Part shown: positions 1 to 7,316 of the stretch, one piece after another
Numbering within the stretch: position 1 is the first letter of the stretch
How the letters are laid out: each line of letters starts with the position of its first letter
Source of the DNA: Pseudomonas sp. MM223
GTDB lineage: Bacteria > Pseudomonadota > Gammaproteobacteria > Pseudomonadales > Pseudomonadaceae
Assembly (NCBI GenBank): GCA_947090765.1
Contig: OX352322.1
Location: forward strand, 6,317,001 to 6,381,000
Direction: 5' to 3'
DNA length: 64,000 nt
Made by a program: the position numbers and the translations under genes
The notes under the pieces: model-generated
What the model was told of the DNA's origin: nothing
The model's database searches: none
The model's input: only the letters and a program-made list of their open reading frames with translations

Positions 1-1145
1 TTGGCGCGCTCCAGGGCGCGCTCCAGCACGGCCATGTCGAACTGTTTCTCTTCATGCTCCATGCGGTGGCGCTTGGCGTGAGTGGTCGGGTTTACCGAAA
101 TCACGCCGCAGTATTCTGGCATGTGCTTGGCGAAATCGGCGGTGCCGATTTCGGTGGCCTGGTCGATGATGTCCTGCTTGTGGCTGGCCAGCAACGGGCG
201 CAGCACCAGCTTGTCGGTGGCCGAGTCGATGATCGACAGGTTCGGCAGGGTCTGGCTGGACACCTGGGAAATGGCCTCGCCAGTCACCAGGGCATCGATC
301 TCCAGGCGGTCAGCCATGTGGGCGGCACCGCGCAGCATCATGCGCTTGAGGGTCACGCCCATGTAGCTGTTGTCGACCTTGTTGAGGATCTCGCCGACCA
401 CTTCTTCGAACGGCACGCTGATGAACAGCACGCGCTGGCTGCTGCCGTACTTCTTCCACAGGTAGTGAGCCACTTCCATCACGCCCAGCTCGTGGGCACG
501 GCCGCCGAGGTTGAAGAAGCAGAAGTGGGTCATCAGGCCACGGCGCATCATCTGGTAGGCCGCCACGGTGGAATCGAAACCACCGGACATCAGTACCAGG
601 GTCTGCTCCAGGGCGCCCAGCGGGTAGCCGCCGATGCCCTGGTGCTGGTTGTGGATCACGTACAGGCGCTGATTGCGGATTTCGATGCGCACCAGCACTT
701 CTGGCTTCTTCAGCTCGATACCGGCGGCGCCACACTGCTGGCGCAGCTGGCTGCCGACGTAACGGTCGACGTCCATCGAAGTGAAGTCATGGTGGCCACC
801 ACGCTTGCAGCGCACGGCGAAGTGCTTGCCGGCCAGCAAATGGCCGAAGTGGTGCTTGCACTTGGCAACGATGTCGTCGAAGTCACCCAGCGGGTATTCC
901 TCGACCTGCAGGAAATGGGTGATACCCGGCGTACAGGTGAGGCGTTCGATCATCTCGCGCTGGACTTTTTCGTCTTCGACGCGGGTGACCACTTCGAGGT
1001 TATCCCAGACACCATCGACCGCGAGCTCTGGATCGAGGTCCTTGAGCACGTTGCGGATGTTCTTGGCGAGCTGGCGGATGAAACGCTTGCGCACCGGCCG
1101 GCTCTTGATGGTGATTTCTGGGAAGACTTTGACGATAAGTTTCAT
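1..1145 (-). CDS. thiI: tRNA 4-thiouridine synthetase ThiI (3' end outside the window)
   Basis: ThiI adenylates U8 of tRNA and transfers sulfur to make 4-thiouridine; in many bacteria it also supplies sulfur for the thiamine thiazole ring. The reverse-strand reading begins [20 protein letters not shown] at 1145, the typical ThiI N-terminal ferredoxin-like/THUMP region. Near the middle is the PP-loop ATP-pyrophosphatase motif [11 protein letters not shown], followed by the conserved QVSSQTL segment. About 381 residues are visible. The reading frame is still open at base 1, so the C-terminal rhodanese-like domain carrying the persulfide Cys, if present as in other gammaproteobacteria, lies off the window. 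The gene is divergent from glnA, with 470 bp between the two starts. Identification is confident from several family motifs; only the missing end is unknown. Confidence 0.95.
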   Translation of the reverse strand, partial: MKLIVKVFPEITIKSRPVRKRFIRQLAKNIRNVLKDLDPELAVDGVWDNLEVVTRVEDEKVQREMIERLTCTPGITHFLQVEEYPLGDFDDIVAKCKHHFGHLLAGKHFAVRCKRGGHHDFTSMDVDRYVGSQLRQQCGAAGIELKKPEVLVRIEIRNQRLYVIHNQHQGIGGYPLGALEQTLVLMSGGFDSTVAAYQMMRRGLMTHFCFFNLGGRAHELGVMEVAHYLWKKYGSSQRVLFISVPFEEVVGEILNKVDNSYMGVTLKRMMLRGAAHMADRLEIDALVTGEAISQVSSQTLPNLSIIDSATDKLVLRPLLASHKQDIIDQATEIGTADFAKHMPEYCGVISVNPTTHAKRHRMEHEEKQFDMAVLERALERA

Positions 1146-1258
1146 TGGTTAACAGCGCGCGCAGGGCCTGCCGAAAATGAGGGGCGCGAATTATATCGGA
1201 AATTGCTCAGGATTTGACCAACTTTTGTACAGAAGGTCGGATTTATATTGCCTGCTCC

Positions 1259-1352
1259 GGCCTCATCGCCGGTAAGCCAGCTCCCACAGGCCATCCACAG
1301 GCCGCAAGACTTGCACCCTACCTGTGGGCGCTGGCTTGCCGGCGATGAGGCC
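1259..1352. repeat. Interrupted palindrome, REP-pair-like (family 1)
   Basis: A left arm at 1259-1290 and a right arm at 1321-1352 are near-perfect reverse complements of about 32 bp, separated by about 30 bp. Each arm carries a core of the type GCCGGTAAGCCAGCTCCCAC. A second copy of this family lies at 7169-7262. The form is that of the paired REP elements of pseudomonads. It lies between the divergent thiI and glnA starts, upstream of the NtrC sites. Confidence 0.8.
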
Positions 1353-1379
1353 CTCAAAGAATGCACAATAGCGCGCCAG

Positions 1380-1427
1380 TGCACACTATTGGTGCATCTC
1401 TAACAAAAACCGCATCTTAAGGGTGCA
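1380..1427. promoter_or_regulatory. Two NtrC-type enhancer sites upstream of glnA
   Basis: At 1380-1396 is a 17-bp palindrome TGCACACTATTGGTGCA that fits the NtrC consensus TGCAC-N7-GTGCA exactly. A second, weaker copy, CGCATCTTAAGGGTGCA, lies at 1411-1427. Their centres are 31 bp apart, three helical turns. They sit roughly 140 and 110 bp upstream of the start predicted from the sigma-54 promoter at 1501, which resembles the E. coli glnA enhancer layout. Occupancy by phosphorylated NtrC is an inference. Confidence 0.75.
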
Positions 1428-1500
1428 TTTTTCCCCGCCAACCCGCCGCCAAATGCCCGCAAACGCCTTCTTTTATCCTGCCCTCGCCATTTTCGGGCAC

Positions 1501-1516
1501 TGGCATGCAATTTGCT
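1501..1516 (+). promoter_or_regulatory. Sigma-54 promoter of glnA
   Basis: TGGCATGCAATTTGCT contains the -24 GG and -12 GC pairs with the required 10-bp spacing and a TTGC[A/T] element at -12. This is a strong match to the RpoN consensus TGGCAC-N5-TTGC. The predicted transcription start is near 1527, leaving about 90 nt of leader before glnA. Confidence 0.85.
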
Positions 1517-1615
1517 CCCTTGTGAGGCAGGTAAGCTTGGCCGACTATCCGCGCCCGGCAACACCCTTTTTCCAGGGCAGCGGCCCACCGCGCTCTAGAC
1601 CATCCGGAGGACAAC

Positions 1616-3022
1616 ATGTCGAAGTCGGTTCAACTCATCAAAGATCATGACGTCAAGTGGATTGATCTGCGTTTCACGGACACCAAAGGCATTCAGCACC
1701 ACGTGACCATGCCGTCGCGTGATGCGCTGGACGAAGACTTCTTCGAAGTCGGCAAGATGTTCGACGGTTCCTCCATCGCTGGCTGGAAAGGCATCGAAGC
1801 TTCCGACATGATCCTGATGCCGGTTGACGACACTGCCGTACTGGACCCGTTCACCGAAGAACCTACCCTGATCATCACCTGCGACATCGTCGACCCGTCG
1901 AGCATGCAGGGCTACGATCGCGACCCACGTGCGATCGCCAAGCGCGCCGAAGAGTACCTGAAGAGCACCGGTATCGGTGACACCGTATTCGCAGGCCCGG
2001 AGCCAGAGTTCTTCATCTTCGACGAAGTGAAGTTCCACTCGGACATCTCCGGCTCGATGTTCAAGATCTTCTCCGAGCAAGGCTCGTGGATGACCGGCGC
2101 TGACGTGGAAGGCGGCAACAAAGGCCACCGTCCAGGCGTGAAAGGCGGCTACTTCCCGGTTCCGCCGTTCGACCACGACCACGAAATCCGTACTGCCATG
2201 TGCAACGCACTGGAAGAAATGGGCCAGACCGTTGAAGTTCACCACCACGAAGTGGCGACTGCCGGCCAGAACGAAATCGGCGTCAAGTTCAACACCCTGG
2301 TGAAGAAAGCTGACGAAGTACAGGCCCTGAAATACGTCGTGCACAACGTTGCCGACGCCTACGGCCGTACCGCCACCTTCATGCCGAAGCCACTGTACGG
2401 CGACAACGGCTCGGGCATGCACGTGCACATGTCGATCTGGAAAGACGGCAAGAACACCTTCTCGGGTGAAGGCTATGCCGGCCTGTCCGACACTGCCCTG
2501 TACTTCATCGGCGGTATCATCAAGCACGGTAAGGCCCTGAACGGCTTCACCAACCCGTCGACCAACTCCTACAAGCGTCTGGTACCAGGCTTCGAAGCCC
2601 CGGTAATGCTGGCTTACTCGGCTCGCAACCGTTCCGCCTCGATCCGTATTCCTTACGTCGGTAGCCCGAAAGCCCGTCGTATCGAAGCACGCTTCCCGGA
2701 CCCATCGGCCAACCCGTACCTGGCCTTCGCGGCCCTGCTGATGGCTGGCCTGGACGGCATCCAGAACAAGATCCACCCAGGCGATGCTGCCGACAAGAAC
2801 CTGTACGACCTGCCACCAGAAGAGGCCAAGGACATTCCGCAAGTGTGCGGCAGCCTGAAAGAAGCCCTGGAAGAGCTGGACAAAGGCCGTGCGTTCCTGA
2901 CCAAGGGCGGCGTGTTCTCCGATGACTTCATCGATGCCTTCATCGAGCTGAAGTCGGAAGAAGAAATCAAGGTCCGCACCTTCGTACACCCGCTGGAATA
3001 CGAGCTGTACTACAGCTGCTGA
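1616..3022 (+). CDS. glnA: Glutamine synthetase, type I
   Basis: Cytoplasmic dodecameric enzyme that makes glutamine from glutamate, ammonium and ATP; it is the entry point for ammonium and partner of the GltBD synthase encoded at 48.6-54.6 kb. The 468-aa product has the usual GSI length and begins [20 protein letters not shown]. It has the [13 protein letters not shown] segment, the metal-site region [10 protein letters not shown], the ATP/glutamate loop [12 protein letters not shown], and the adenylylation region [10 protein letters not shown] with its regulatory Tyr. The ATG at 1616 is preceded by a strong GGAGG at 1606-1610. Transcription is probably from the sigma-54 promoter at 1501 under NtrC, and a terminator follows at 3058. 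The family and start are not in doubt. Confidence 0.99.
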   Translation: MSKSVQLIKDHDVKWIDLRFTDTKGIQHHVTMPSRDALDEDFFEVGKMFDGSSIAGWKGIEASDMILMPVDDTAVLDPFTEEPTLIITCDIVDPSSMQGYDRDPRAIAKRAEEYLKSTGIGDTVFAGPEPEFFIFDEVKFHSDISGSMFKIFSEQGSWMTGADVEGGNKGHRPGVKGGYFPVPPFDHDHEIRTAMCNALEEMGQTVEVHHHEVATAGQNEIGVKFNTLVKKADEVQALKYVVHNVADAYGRTATFMPKPLYGDNGSGMHVHMSIWKDGKNTFSGEGYAGLSDTALYFIGGIIKHGKALNGFTNPSTNSYKRLVPGFEAPVMLAYSARNRSASIRIPYVGSPKARRIEARFPDPSANPYLAFAALLMAGLDGIQNKIHPGDAADKNLYDLPPEEAKDIPQVCGSLKEALEELDKGRAFLTKGGVFSDDFIDAFIELKSEEEIKVRTFVHPLEYELYYSC

Positions 3023-3057
3023 TCTGATCGGCGCCTCGCGCCGATGACATGATCATG

Positions 3058-3084
3058 ACGGCCTCCCTCGGGAGGCCGTTTTCG
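3058..3084 (+). terminator. Intrinsic terminator after glnA
   Basis: A 9-10 bp GC-rich stem (ACGGCCTCC / GGGAGGCCGT) with a very short loop lies at 3058-3079 and is followed by TTTCGTTT. It starts 35 bp after the glnA stop and separates glnA from ntrB. Confidence 0.85.
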
Positions 3085-3378
3085 TTTGCGCCTCACGCAG
3101 AAACCTTGCCACCCACGCTATGCTCTATCTTGGTGCAATATTGAGTGCAGTGCCCCGATTTGCTCCCCAATCTGGTTCACAATAAACGTTTCACCAAGAC
3201 TTTCTGATCCGAATTTGCGCAGATCCAGGCCTTTATCGGCAAATCCCGCTTCTTTTCGGAGCTTTGGTTTGTTTCTTGCATTTTTTCTGCAAAGAGACAC
3301 GCATCGGCAGATGCACCCCGAGCCCGGCCCTGGCCAGAAAAGTGCCAGGCAAGCGCCAAAAGAGGTCAACGACGCCTT
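3085..3378. other. glnA-glnL intergenic region
   Basis: About 290 bp without a convincing gene lie between the glnA terminator and ntrB. At 3131-3149 there are two GTGCA/TGCA half-sites (GGTGCAATATTGAGTGCA). These could bind NtrC, as at the repressed ntrBC promoter of enterics, but the arms are 16 bp rather than 17 bp end to end and the match is weak. No sigma-54 promoter with correct GG-N10-GC spacing was found, so a sigma-70 promoter for ntrBC is expected here but not located. Confidence 0.4.
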
Positions 3379-4464
3379 ATGACCATCAGCGATGCGCAGC
3401 ACCGTCTGCTTCTGGACAACCTGACCACCGCCACGTTGCTGCTCAACGCCGAGCTGCGCCTGGAATACATGAACCCGGCCGCAGAAATGCTGCTGGCCGT
3501 CAGTGGTCAACGTAGCCATGGGCAGTTCATCAGCGAGCTGTTTACCGAATCGACCGAAGCGCTCAGCTCGTTGCGCCAGGCCGTCGAACAGGCGCACCCG
3601 TTCACCAAGCGCGAAGCGCAGCTTACCTCGCTGACCGGGCAGACCATCACCGTCGACTACGCGGTAACCCCCATCCTGAACCAGGGCCAGACCCTGCTGT
3701 TGCTGGAGGTGCACCCACGCGACCGGCTGCTGCGCATCACCAAGGAAGAGGCCCAGCTGAGCAAGCAGGAAACCACCAAAATGCTGGTGCGCGGCCTGGC
3801 TCACGAAATCAAGAACCCCCTTGGCGGCATCCGCGGCGCGGCCCAGTTGCTGGCCCGCGAGTTACCCGAGGAAGGCCTGCGCGACTACACCAACGTGATC
3901 ATCGAAGAGGCCGACCGCCTGCGCAACCTGGTCGACCGCATGCTCGGTTCGAACAAACTGCCATCGCTGGCCATGACCAACATCCACGAAGTGCTGGAGC
4001 GGGTCTGCAGCCTGGTCGACGCCGAAAGCCAGGGGTGCATCACTTTGGTGCGCGATTACGACCCAAGCCTGCCGGACGTGCTGATCGACCGCGAGCAGAT
4101 GATCCAGGCCGTACTCAACATTGTGCGTAATGCCATGCAGGCGATCAGTTCGCAGAACGAACTGCGCCTGGGCCGCATCACCCTGCGCAGCCGCGCCTTG
4201 CGCCAGTTCACCATCGGCCATGTGCGCCATCGCCTGGTCGCGCGGGTGGAGATCATCGATAACGGCCCGGGCATTCCACCGGAACTGCAAGACACCCTCT
4301 TCTATCCCATGGTCAGTGGCCGCCCGGACGGTACCGGGCTGGGCCTGGCCATTACCCAGAACATCATCAGCCAGCACCAGGGCCTGATCGAGTGTGAAAG
4401 CCACGCAGGCCACACCGCCTTCTCGATCTACCTGCCCCTGGAACAAGGAGCCACCGCCTCATGA
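3379..4464 (+). CDS. glnL: Nitrogen regulation sensor histidine kinase NtrB (GlnL)
   Basis: Cytoplasmic two-component kinase/phosphatase that phosphorylates NtrC when nitrogen is limiting and is switched by the PII protein. The 361-aa protein has no membrane segment. An N-terminal PAS domain spans roughly residues 10-115. The HisKA dimerisation helix carries the phospho-acceptor in LAHEIKNPLGGIRGAAQLL (His142). A HATPase domain follows, with the N box around IVRNAMQAI and the G boxes DNGPGIPPEL and GRPDGTGLGLAI. It overlaps ntrC by 4 bp (ATGA), so the two are translationally coupled. The length and domain order match GlnL/NtrB of other gammaproteobacteria. Confidence 0.97.
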   Translation: MTISDAQHRLLLDNLTTATLLLNAELRLEYMNPAAEMLLAVSGQRSHGQFISELFTESTEALSSLRQAVEQAHPFTKREAQLTSLTGQTITVDYAVTPILNQGQTLLLLEVHPRDRLLRITKEEAQLSKQETTKMLVRGLAHEIKNPLGGIRGAAQLLARELPEEGLRDYTNVIIEEADRLRNLVDRMLGSNKLPSLAMTNIHEVLERVCSLVDAESQGCITLVRDYDPSLPDVLIDREQMIQAVLNIVRNAMQAISSQNELRLGRITLRSRALRQFTIGHVRHRLVARVEIIDNGPGIPPELQDTLFYPMVSGRPDGTGLGLAITQNIISQHQGLIECESHAGHTAFSIYLPLEQGATAS

Positions 4465-5897
4465 GCCGAAGTGAAACCGTATGGATCGTCGACGATGATC
4501 GCTCCATCCGCTGGGTCCTGGAAAAAGCCCTTCAACAAGAAGGCATGACCACCCAGAGCTTCGACAGCGCAGATGGGGTAATGGGCCGCCTGGCACGCCA
4601 GCAACCGGATGTGATCATTTCCGACATTCGCATGCCGGGCGCCAGCGGCCTCGACCTGCTGGCCCAGATCCGCGAACAGCACCCGCGCCTGCCGGTCATC
4701 ATCATGACTGCCCATTCCGACCTCGACAGCGCCGTGGCGTCGTACCAGGGCGGTGCCTTCGAGTACCTGCCCAAGCCGTTCGATGTGGACGAAGCCGTCT
4801 CGCTGGTCAAGCGCGCCAACCAACACGCCCAGGAGCAACAAGGCCTGGATGTGCCACAGAACCTGGCACGCACCCCGGAAATCATTGGTGAAGCCCCGGC
4901 GATGCAGGAGGTGTTCCGCGCCATCGGCCGCCTCAGCCACTCCAACATCACCGTACTGATCAACGGCGAGTCCGGCACCGGTAAAGAACTGGTGGCCCAC
5001 GCCCTGCACCGTCACAGCCCGCGTGCGGCGTCACCGTTCATTGCACTGAACATGGCGGCCATCCCCAAGGACTTGATGGAATCGGAACTGTTCGGCCATG
5101 AGAAAGGTGCGTTCACCGGTGCTGCCAACCTGCGCCGGGGCCGCTTCGAACAGGCCGATGGCGGCACCTTGTTCCTCGACGAAATCGGTGACATGCCCGC
5201 CGACACCCAAACCCGCCTGCTGCGGGTGCTGGCCGATGGCGAGTTCTACCGCGTGGGCGGCCATGTACCGGTCAAGGTCGACGTGCGCATCATTGCTGCG
5301 ACCCACCAGAACCTGGAGTCGCTGGTGCAGGCGGGCAAGTTCCGTGAGGACTTGTTCCACCGCCTGAACGTGATCCGCATTCACATCCCGCGGCTGGCTG
5401 ACCGCCGTGAGGACATCCCTGCCCTCGCCCGCCACTTCCTCGCCCGCGCCGCCCAGGAACTGGCGGTAGAGCCGAAGATCCTCAAGCCGGAGACCGAAGA
5501 GTTCATCCGCAACCTGCCATGGCCAGGCAACGTGCGGCAGATGGAAAACACCTGCCGCTGGATCACCGTGATGGCTTCCAGCCGTGAGGTGCTGATCGGC
5601 GACCTGCCGCCCGAGTTGCTTAACCTGCCACAGGATGCCGCACCGGTCACCAACTGGGAGCAGGCCCTGCGCCAGTGGGCCGACCAGGCGTTGGCGCGCG
5701 GGCAGTCCAACCTGCTGGACAGCGCGGTGCCGAGCTTTGAACGGATCATGATCGAGACCGCGCTCAAGCACACTGCCGGACGGCGCCGGGATGCGGCACT
5801 GTTGCTGGGGTGGGGGCGCAATACCCTGACGCGCAAGATCAAGGAACTGGGGATGAATGTGGCGGGTGGGGATGATGAGGAAGGTGACGACCACTGA
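4461..5897 (+). CDS. glnG: Nitrogen regulation response regulator NtrC (GlnG), sigma-54 activator
   Basis: Enhancer-binding protein that, once phosphorylated, hexamerises and drives RpoN promoters, here probably those at 1501 and 6061. The 478 residues split into a receiver domain with the phospho-acceptor Asp in DVIISDIRMPG (about residue 55), an AAA+ domain with the Walker A motif INGESGTGKELVAHALH, the sigma-54-contacting GAFTGA loop and the Walker B region GTLFLDEIGD, and a C-terminal Fis-type helix-turn-helix ending near GWGRNTLTRKIKELG. The start overlaps the stop of ntrB. The C-terminus ends in a short acidic tail. All features are canonical for NtrC. Confidence 0.98.
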   Translation: MSRSETVWIVDDDRSIRWVLEKALQQEGMTTQSFDSADGVMGRLARQQPDVIISDIRMPGASGLDLLAQIREQHPRLPVIIMTAHSDLDSAVASYQGGAFEYLPKPFDVDEAVSLVKRANQHAQEQQGLDVPQNLARTPEIIGEAPAMQEVFRAIGRLSHSNITVLINGESGTGKELVAHALHRHSPRAASPFIALNMAAIPKDLMESELFGHEKGAFTGAANLRRGRFEQADGGTLFLDEIGDMPADTQTRLLRVLADGEFYRVGGHVPVKVDVRIIAATHQNLESLVQAGKFREDLFHRLNVIRIHIPRLADRREDIPALARHFLARAAQELAVEPKILKPETEEFIRNLPWPGNVRQMENTCRWITVMASSREVLIGDLPPELLNLPQDAAPVTNWEQALRQWADQALARGQSNLLDSAVPSFERIMIETALKHTAGRRRDAALLLGWGRNTLTRKIKELGMNVAGGDDEEGDDH

Positions 5898-5923
5898 GTT
5901 CTGAGTAACCCCTCAAGATCCCG

Positions 5924-5942
5924 GGGGCCGCTTTGCGGCCCC
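5924..5942 (+). terminator. Hairpin after ntrC
   Basis: A perfect 8-bp GC stem, GGGGCCGC-TTT-GCGGCCCC, starts 27 bp after the ntrC stop. It is not followed by a clear U-run (AGCCATTT), so termination is uncertain. The same GGGGCCGCTTTGCGGCC sequence begins the family-2 palindromes at 10265, 25221 and 32073, so this may be a decayed or solo half of that repeat. Confidence 0.45.
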
Positions 5943-5960
5943 AGCCATTTAAGCCCCCGA

Positions 5961-5997
5961 TGCACCGATCCTGTGCCCGATGCACCTCTCGAAGGCA
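5961..5997. promoter_or_regulatory. Probable NtrC sites upstream of the nrsZ-like RNA
   Basis: TGCACCGATCCTGTGCC at 5961-5977 matches the 17-bp NtrC palindrome TGCAC-N7-GTGCA except at the last base. A weaker copy, TGCACCTCTCGAAGGCA, is at 5981-5997. Their centres are 20 bp apart, two helical turns. They lie about 118 and 98 bp before the predicted start of the small RNA. Confidence 0.65.
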
Positions 5998-6060
5998 CAA
6001 ACCCCCTCAAAACCCGGCCAAATCCCCCTCAAAGCCCAGTATTCACGGGCTTTTCAAAAC

Positions 6061-6076
6061 TGGCACGCCCCCTGCA
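6061..6076 (+). promoter_or_regulatory. Sigma-54 promoter of the nrsZ-like small RNA
   Basis: TGGCACGCCCCCTGCA has a perfect -24 element TGGCACG, a TGCA at -12 and exact GG-N10-GC spacing. It is the closest match to the RpoN consensus in the window. No protein-coding gene starts on the plus strand for more than 600 bp downstream, which fits a promoter for a non-coding RNA. The predicted start is near 6087. Confidence 0.85.
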
Positions 6077-6086
6077 ATAGCTAATA

Positions 6087-6260
6087 CATACCCAGTTTCG
6101 GGGGCCCTGGTACAGGCAGGCCGGGTGAACCCCTCTTTTATTCGCAGCACCGCCCGTTTTGGGGACCTCGGTACAGGCAGGCCGGGAATCCCCCCTTTAT
6201 ACGCAGTAACCCCTTTTGGGGACCCTGGTACAGGCAGGCCGGGATATCCCCTCTTTTATT
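6087..6260 (+). ncRNA. nrsZ: NrsZ-like nitrogen-regulated small RNA with three tandem stem-loops
   Basis: About 170 nt downstream of ntrC with its own sigma-54 promoter and NtrC-type sites. It contains three imperfect tandem repeats at spacings of 61 and 57 nt. Each carries an identical 17-nt core GGTACAGGCAGGCCGGG (6109-6125, 6170-6186, 6227-6243). In each repeat a G-run before the core pairs with a C-run after it to form a stem-loop, followed by a U-rich stretch such as TCTTTTATT. The third stem (GGGG 6218-6221, CCCC 6248-6251) with its U tail is a plausible terminator ending near 6260. In P. aeruginosa, NrsZ is described as an NtrB/NtrC- and RpoN-dependent sRNA beside ntrC built of three ~60-nt stem-loop repeats, so position, control and architecture all agree. 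The 5' end is inferred from the promoter and the 3' end from the hairpin. Its last bases overlap the stop codon of the opposing gene. Confidence 0.82.
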
Positions 6261-6693
6261 CGTGCAGCTTCACCTGCACCCGCCAGCGCCCATCGTCCTC
6301 TGCACCGGCCCACTCGCCGTGCAGGGGACGCGCGGCAACTACCGTCAGCAACAACCCTTCCTTACTCTTCTGCACCCGCCAACCGACCGGTTTGCCCTGC
6401 AGGCTCAATTGCCCCTGCTGGGCCTTGCCCTGAGCTTGGAACAGTATCGCAACCGTGCCTTCCACGTTCTCGCCATGCAGCTTGGGTTCTTCGTTGAACC
6501 ACAGCGTCAGGCCGTCCTGTACCACCTCCACCTGCTGCAGCTCACGCTCGTCGGGTGCAGTCAGGCGGCCGATCATCAGCCCTACCATCAAACCAACAAT
6601 CGCCAGTGACAGCATTACCCGTGGGAAGGCCTTCGAACGCACGTCCGGTTCAGGGGTAGAATGCCCGTCATCTTCACGCTTGGAGCCGTGCAT
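6256..6693 (-). CDS. Conserved hypothetical single-pass membrane protein
   Basis: A 145-aa protein without a recognised domain. A charged N-terminus of about 25 residues is followed by one hydrophobic segment at about residues 27-43 (VMLSLAIVGLMVGLMIGRL). A roughly 100-residue C-terminal part is rich in beta-forming residues and probably periplasmic, with the N-terminus inside. Its stop codon lies in the terminator region of the nrsZ-like RNA. Its ATG (complement of CAT at 6691-6693) shares two bases with the ATG of the divergent trmL. Comparable small proteins are common in Pseudomonas beside trmL, but no function is known to me. Codon use looks normal, so it is probably a real gene. Confidence 0.75.
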   Translation of the reverse strand: MHGSKREDDGHSTPEPDVRSKAFPRVMLSLAIVGLMVGLMIGRLTAPDERELQQVEVVQDGLTLWFNEEPKLHGENVEGTVAILFQAQGKAQQGQLSLQGKPVGWRVQKSKEGLLLTVVAARPLHGEWAGAEDDGRWRVQVKLHE

Positions 6694-7153
6694 GTTTCAC
6701 GTCATCCTTTTTCAACCAGAAATTCCGCCGAATACCGGCAACATCATTCGCCTGTGCGCCAACAGCGGCTGCGACCTGCACCTGATCGAACCCATCAGCT
6801 TCGAACTGGATGACAAGCGCCTGCGGCGCGCGGGGCTGGATTACCATGAGTATGCCACGCTCAAGCGCCACGAGAGCCTGGCCGGATGCCTGGAAAGCCT
6901 CGGCAACCCGCGGCTGTTCGCCTTCACCACCAAGGGCTCGCACCCGTTCCATGAAGTGGCCTATCAGCCGGGCGACGCCTTCCTGTTCGGGCCAGAAAGC
7001 CGCGGTTTGCCGGCCGAGGTGCTGGACAGCCTGCCAGCCGAACAACGCCTGCGCCTGCCAATGCGGCCGGGGTGCCGGAGCCTGAACCTGTCCAATACCG
7101 TGGCGGTGACGGTGTATGAGGCCTGGCGGCAGAACGGGTTTGCCGGCAGTTGA
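6692..7153 (+). CDS. trmL: tRNA (cytidine/uridine-34-2'-O)-methyltransferase TrmL
   Basis: SPOUT-class enzyme that 2'-O-methylates the wobble nucleotide of some leucine tRNAs using S-adenosylmethionine. The 153-aa product starting MFHVILFQPEIPPNTGNIIR has the usual TrmL length. It contains the conserved N-terminal NTGNIIRLC, the FGPESRGLP loop and the knotted SAM-binding end RSLNLSNTVAVTVYEAWRQ. An upstream extension of the frame to 6455 was rejected because the family starts at MFHVILF. The start codon overlaps that of the divergent gene at 6693, so its promoter must lie inside that gene. A REP-like palindrome and a bidirectional terminator follow. Confidence 0.95.
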   Translation: MFHVILFQPEIPPNTGNIIRLCANSGCDLHLIEPISFELDDKRLRRAGLDYHEYATLKRHESLAGCLESLGNPRLFAFTTKGSHPFHEVAYQPGDAFLFGPESRGLPAEVLDSLPAEQRLRLPMRPGCRSLNLSNTVAVTVYEAWRQNGFAGS

Positions 7154-7168
7154 TGCGCTGCCTGCACT

Positions 7169-7262
7169 GGCCCTATCGCCGGCAAGCCAGCTCCCACAGG
7201 GACCGCATCAGCCTTGAAATCTGTGCAGTACCTGTGGGAGCTGGCTTGCCGGCGATAGGGCC
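7169..7262. repeat. Interrupted palindrome, REP-pair-like (family 1)
   Basis: The arms at 7169-7200 and 7231-7262 are almost perfect 32-bp reverse complements (core GCCGGCAAGCCAGCTCCCAC) with a 30-bp spacer. It closely resembles the element at 1259-1352 and lies between the converging trmL and secB. Confidence 0.85.
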
Positions 7263-7276
7263 GGAACAGGCAATAA

Positions 7277-7300
7277 AAAAGCGCCCCGAGAGGCGCTTTT
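7277..7300. terminator. Bidirectional terminator between trmL and secB
   Basis: AAAAGCGCC and GGCGCTTTT flank a short loop (CCGAGA), with A- and T-runs on the two sides. It can therefore terminate both trmL (plus) and the yibN-grxC-secB operon (minus). Confidence 0.85.
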
Positions 7301-7316
7301 CTGAAACCGGCAGCGA

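Noticed and set aside
1595..2989. A 464-aa open frame antisense to glnA
   Set aside because: Shadow of glnA with no ribosome-binding site or domain signature.
3131..3149. A full NtrC site upstream of ntrB
   Set aside because: Half-sites are present but the arm spacing is 16 bp and one arm is degenerate. It was kept only as a note in the intergenic entry.
6091..6260. CRISPR array or minisatellite inside a coding gene
   Set aside because: There are only three repeats at ~60-nt period, with stems and U-tails, a sigma-54 promoter and no cas genes. A structured RNA explains them better.
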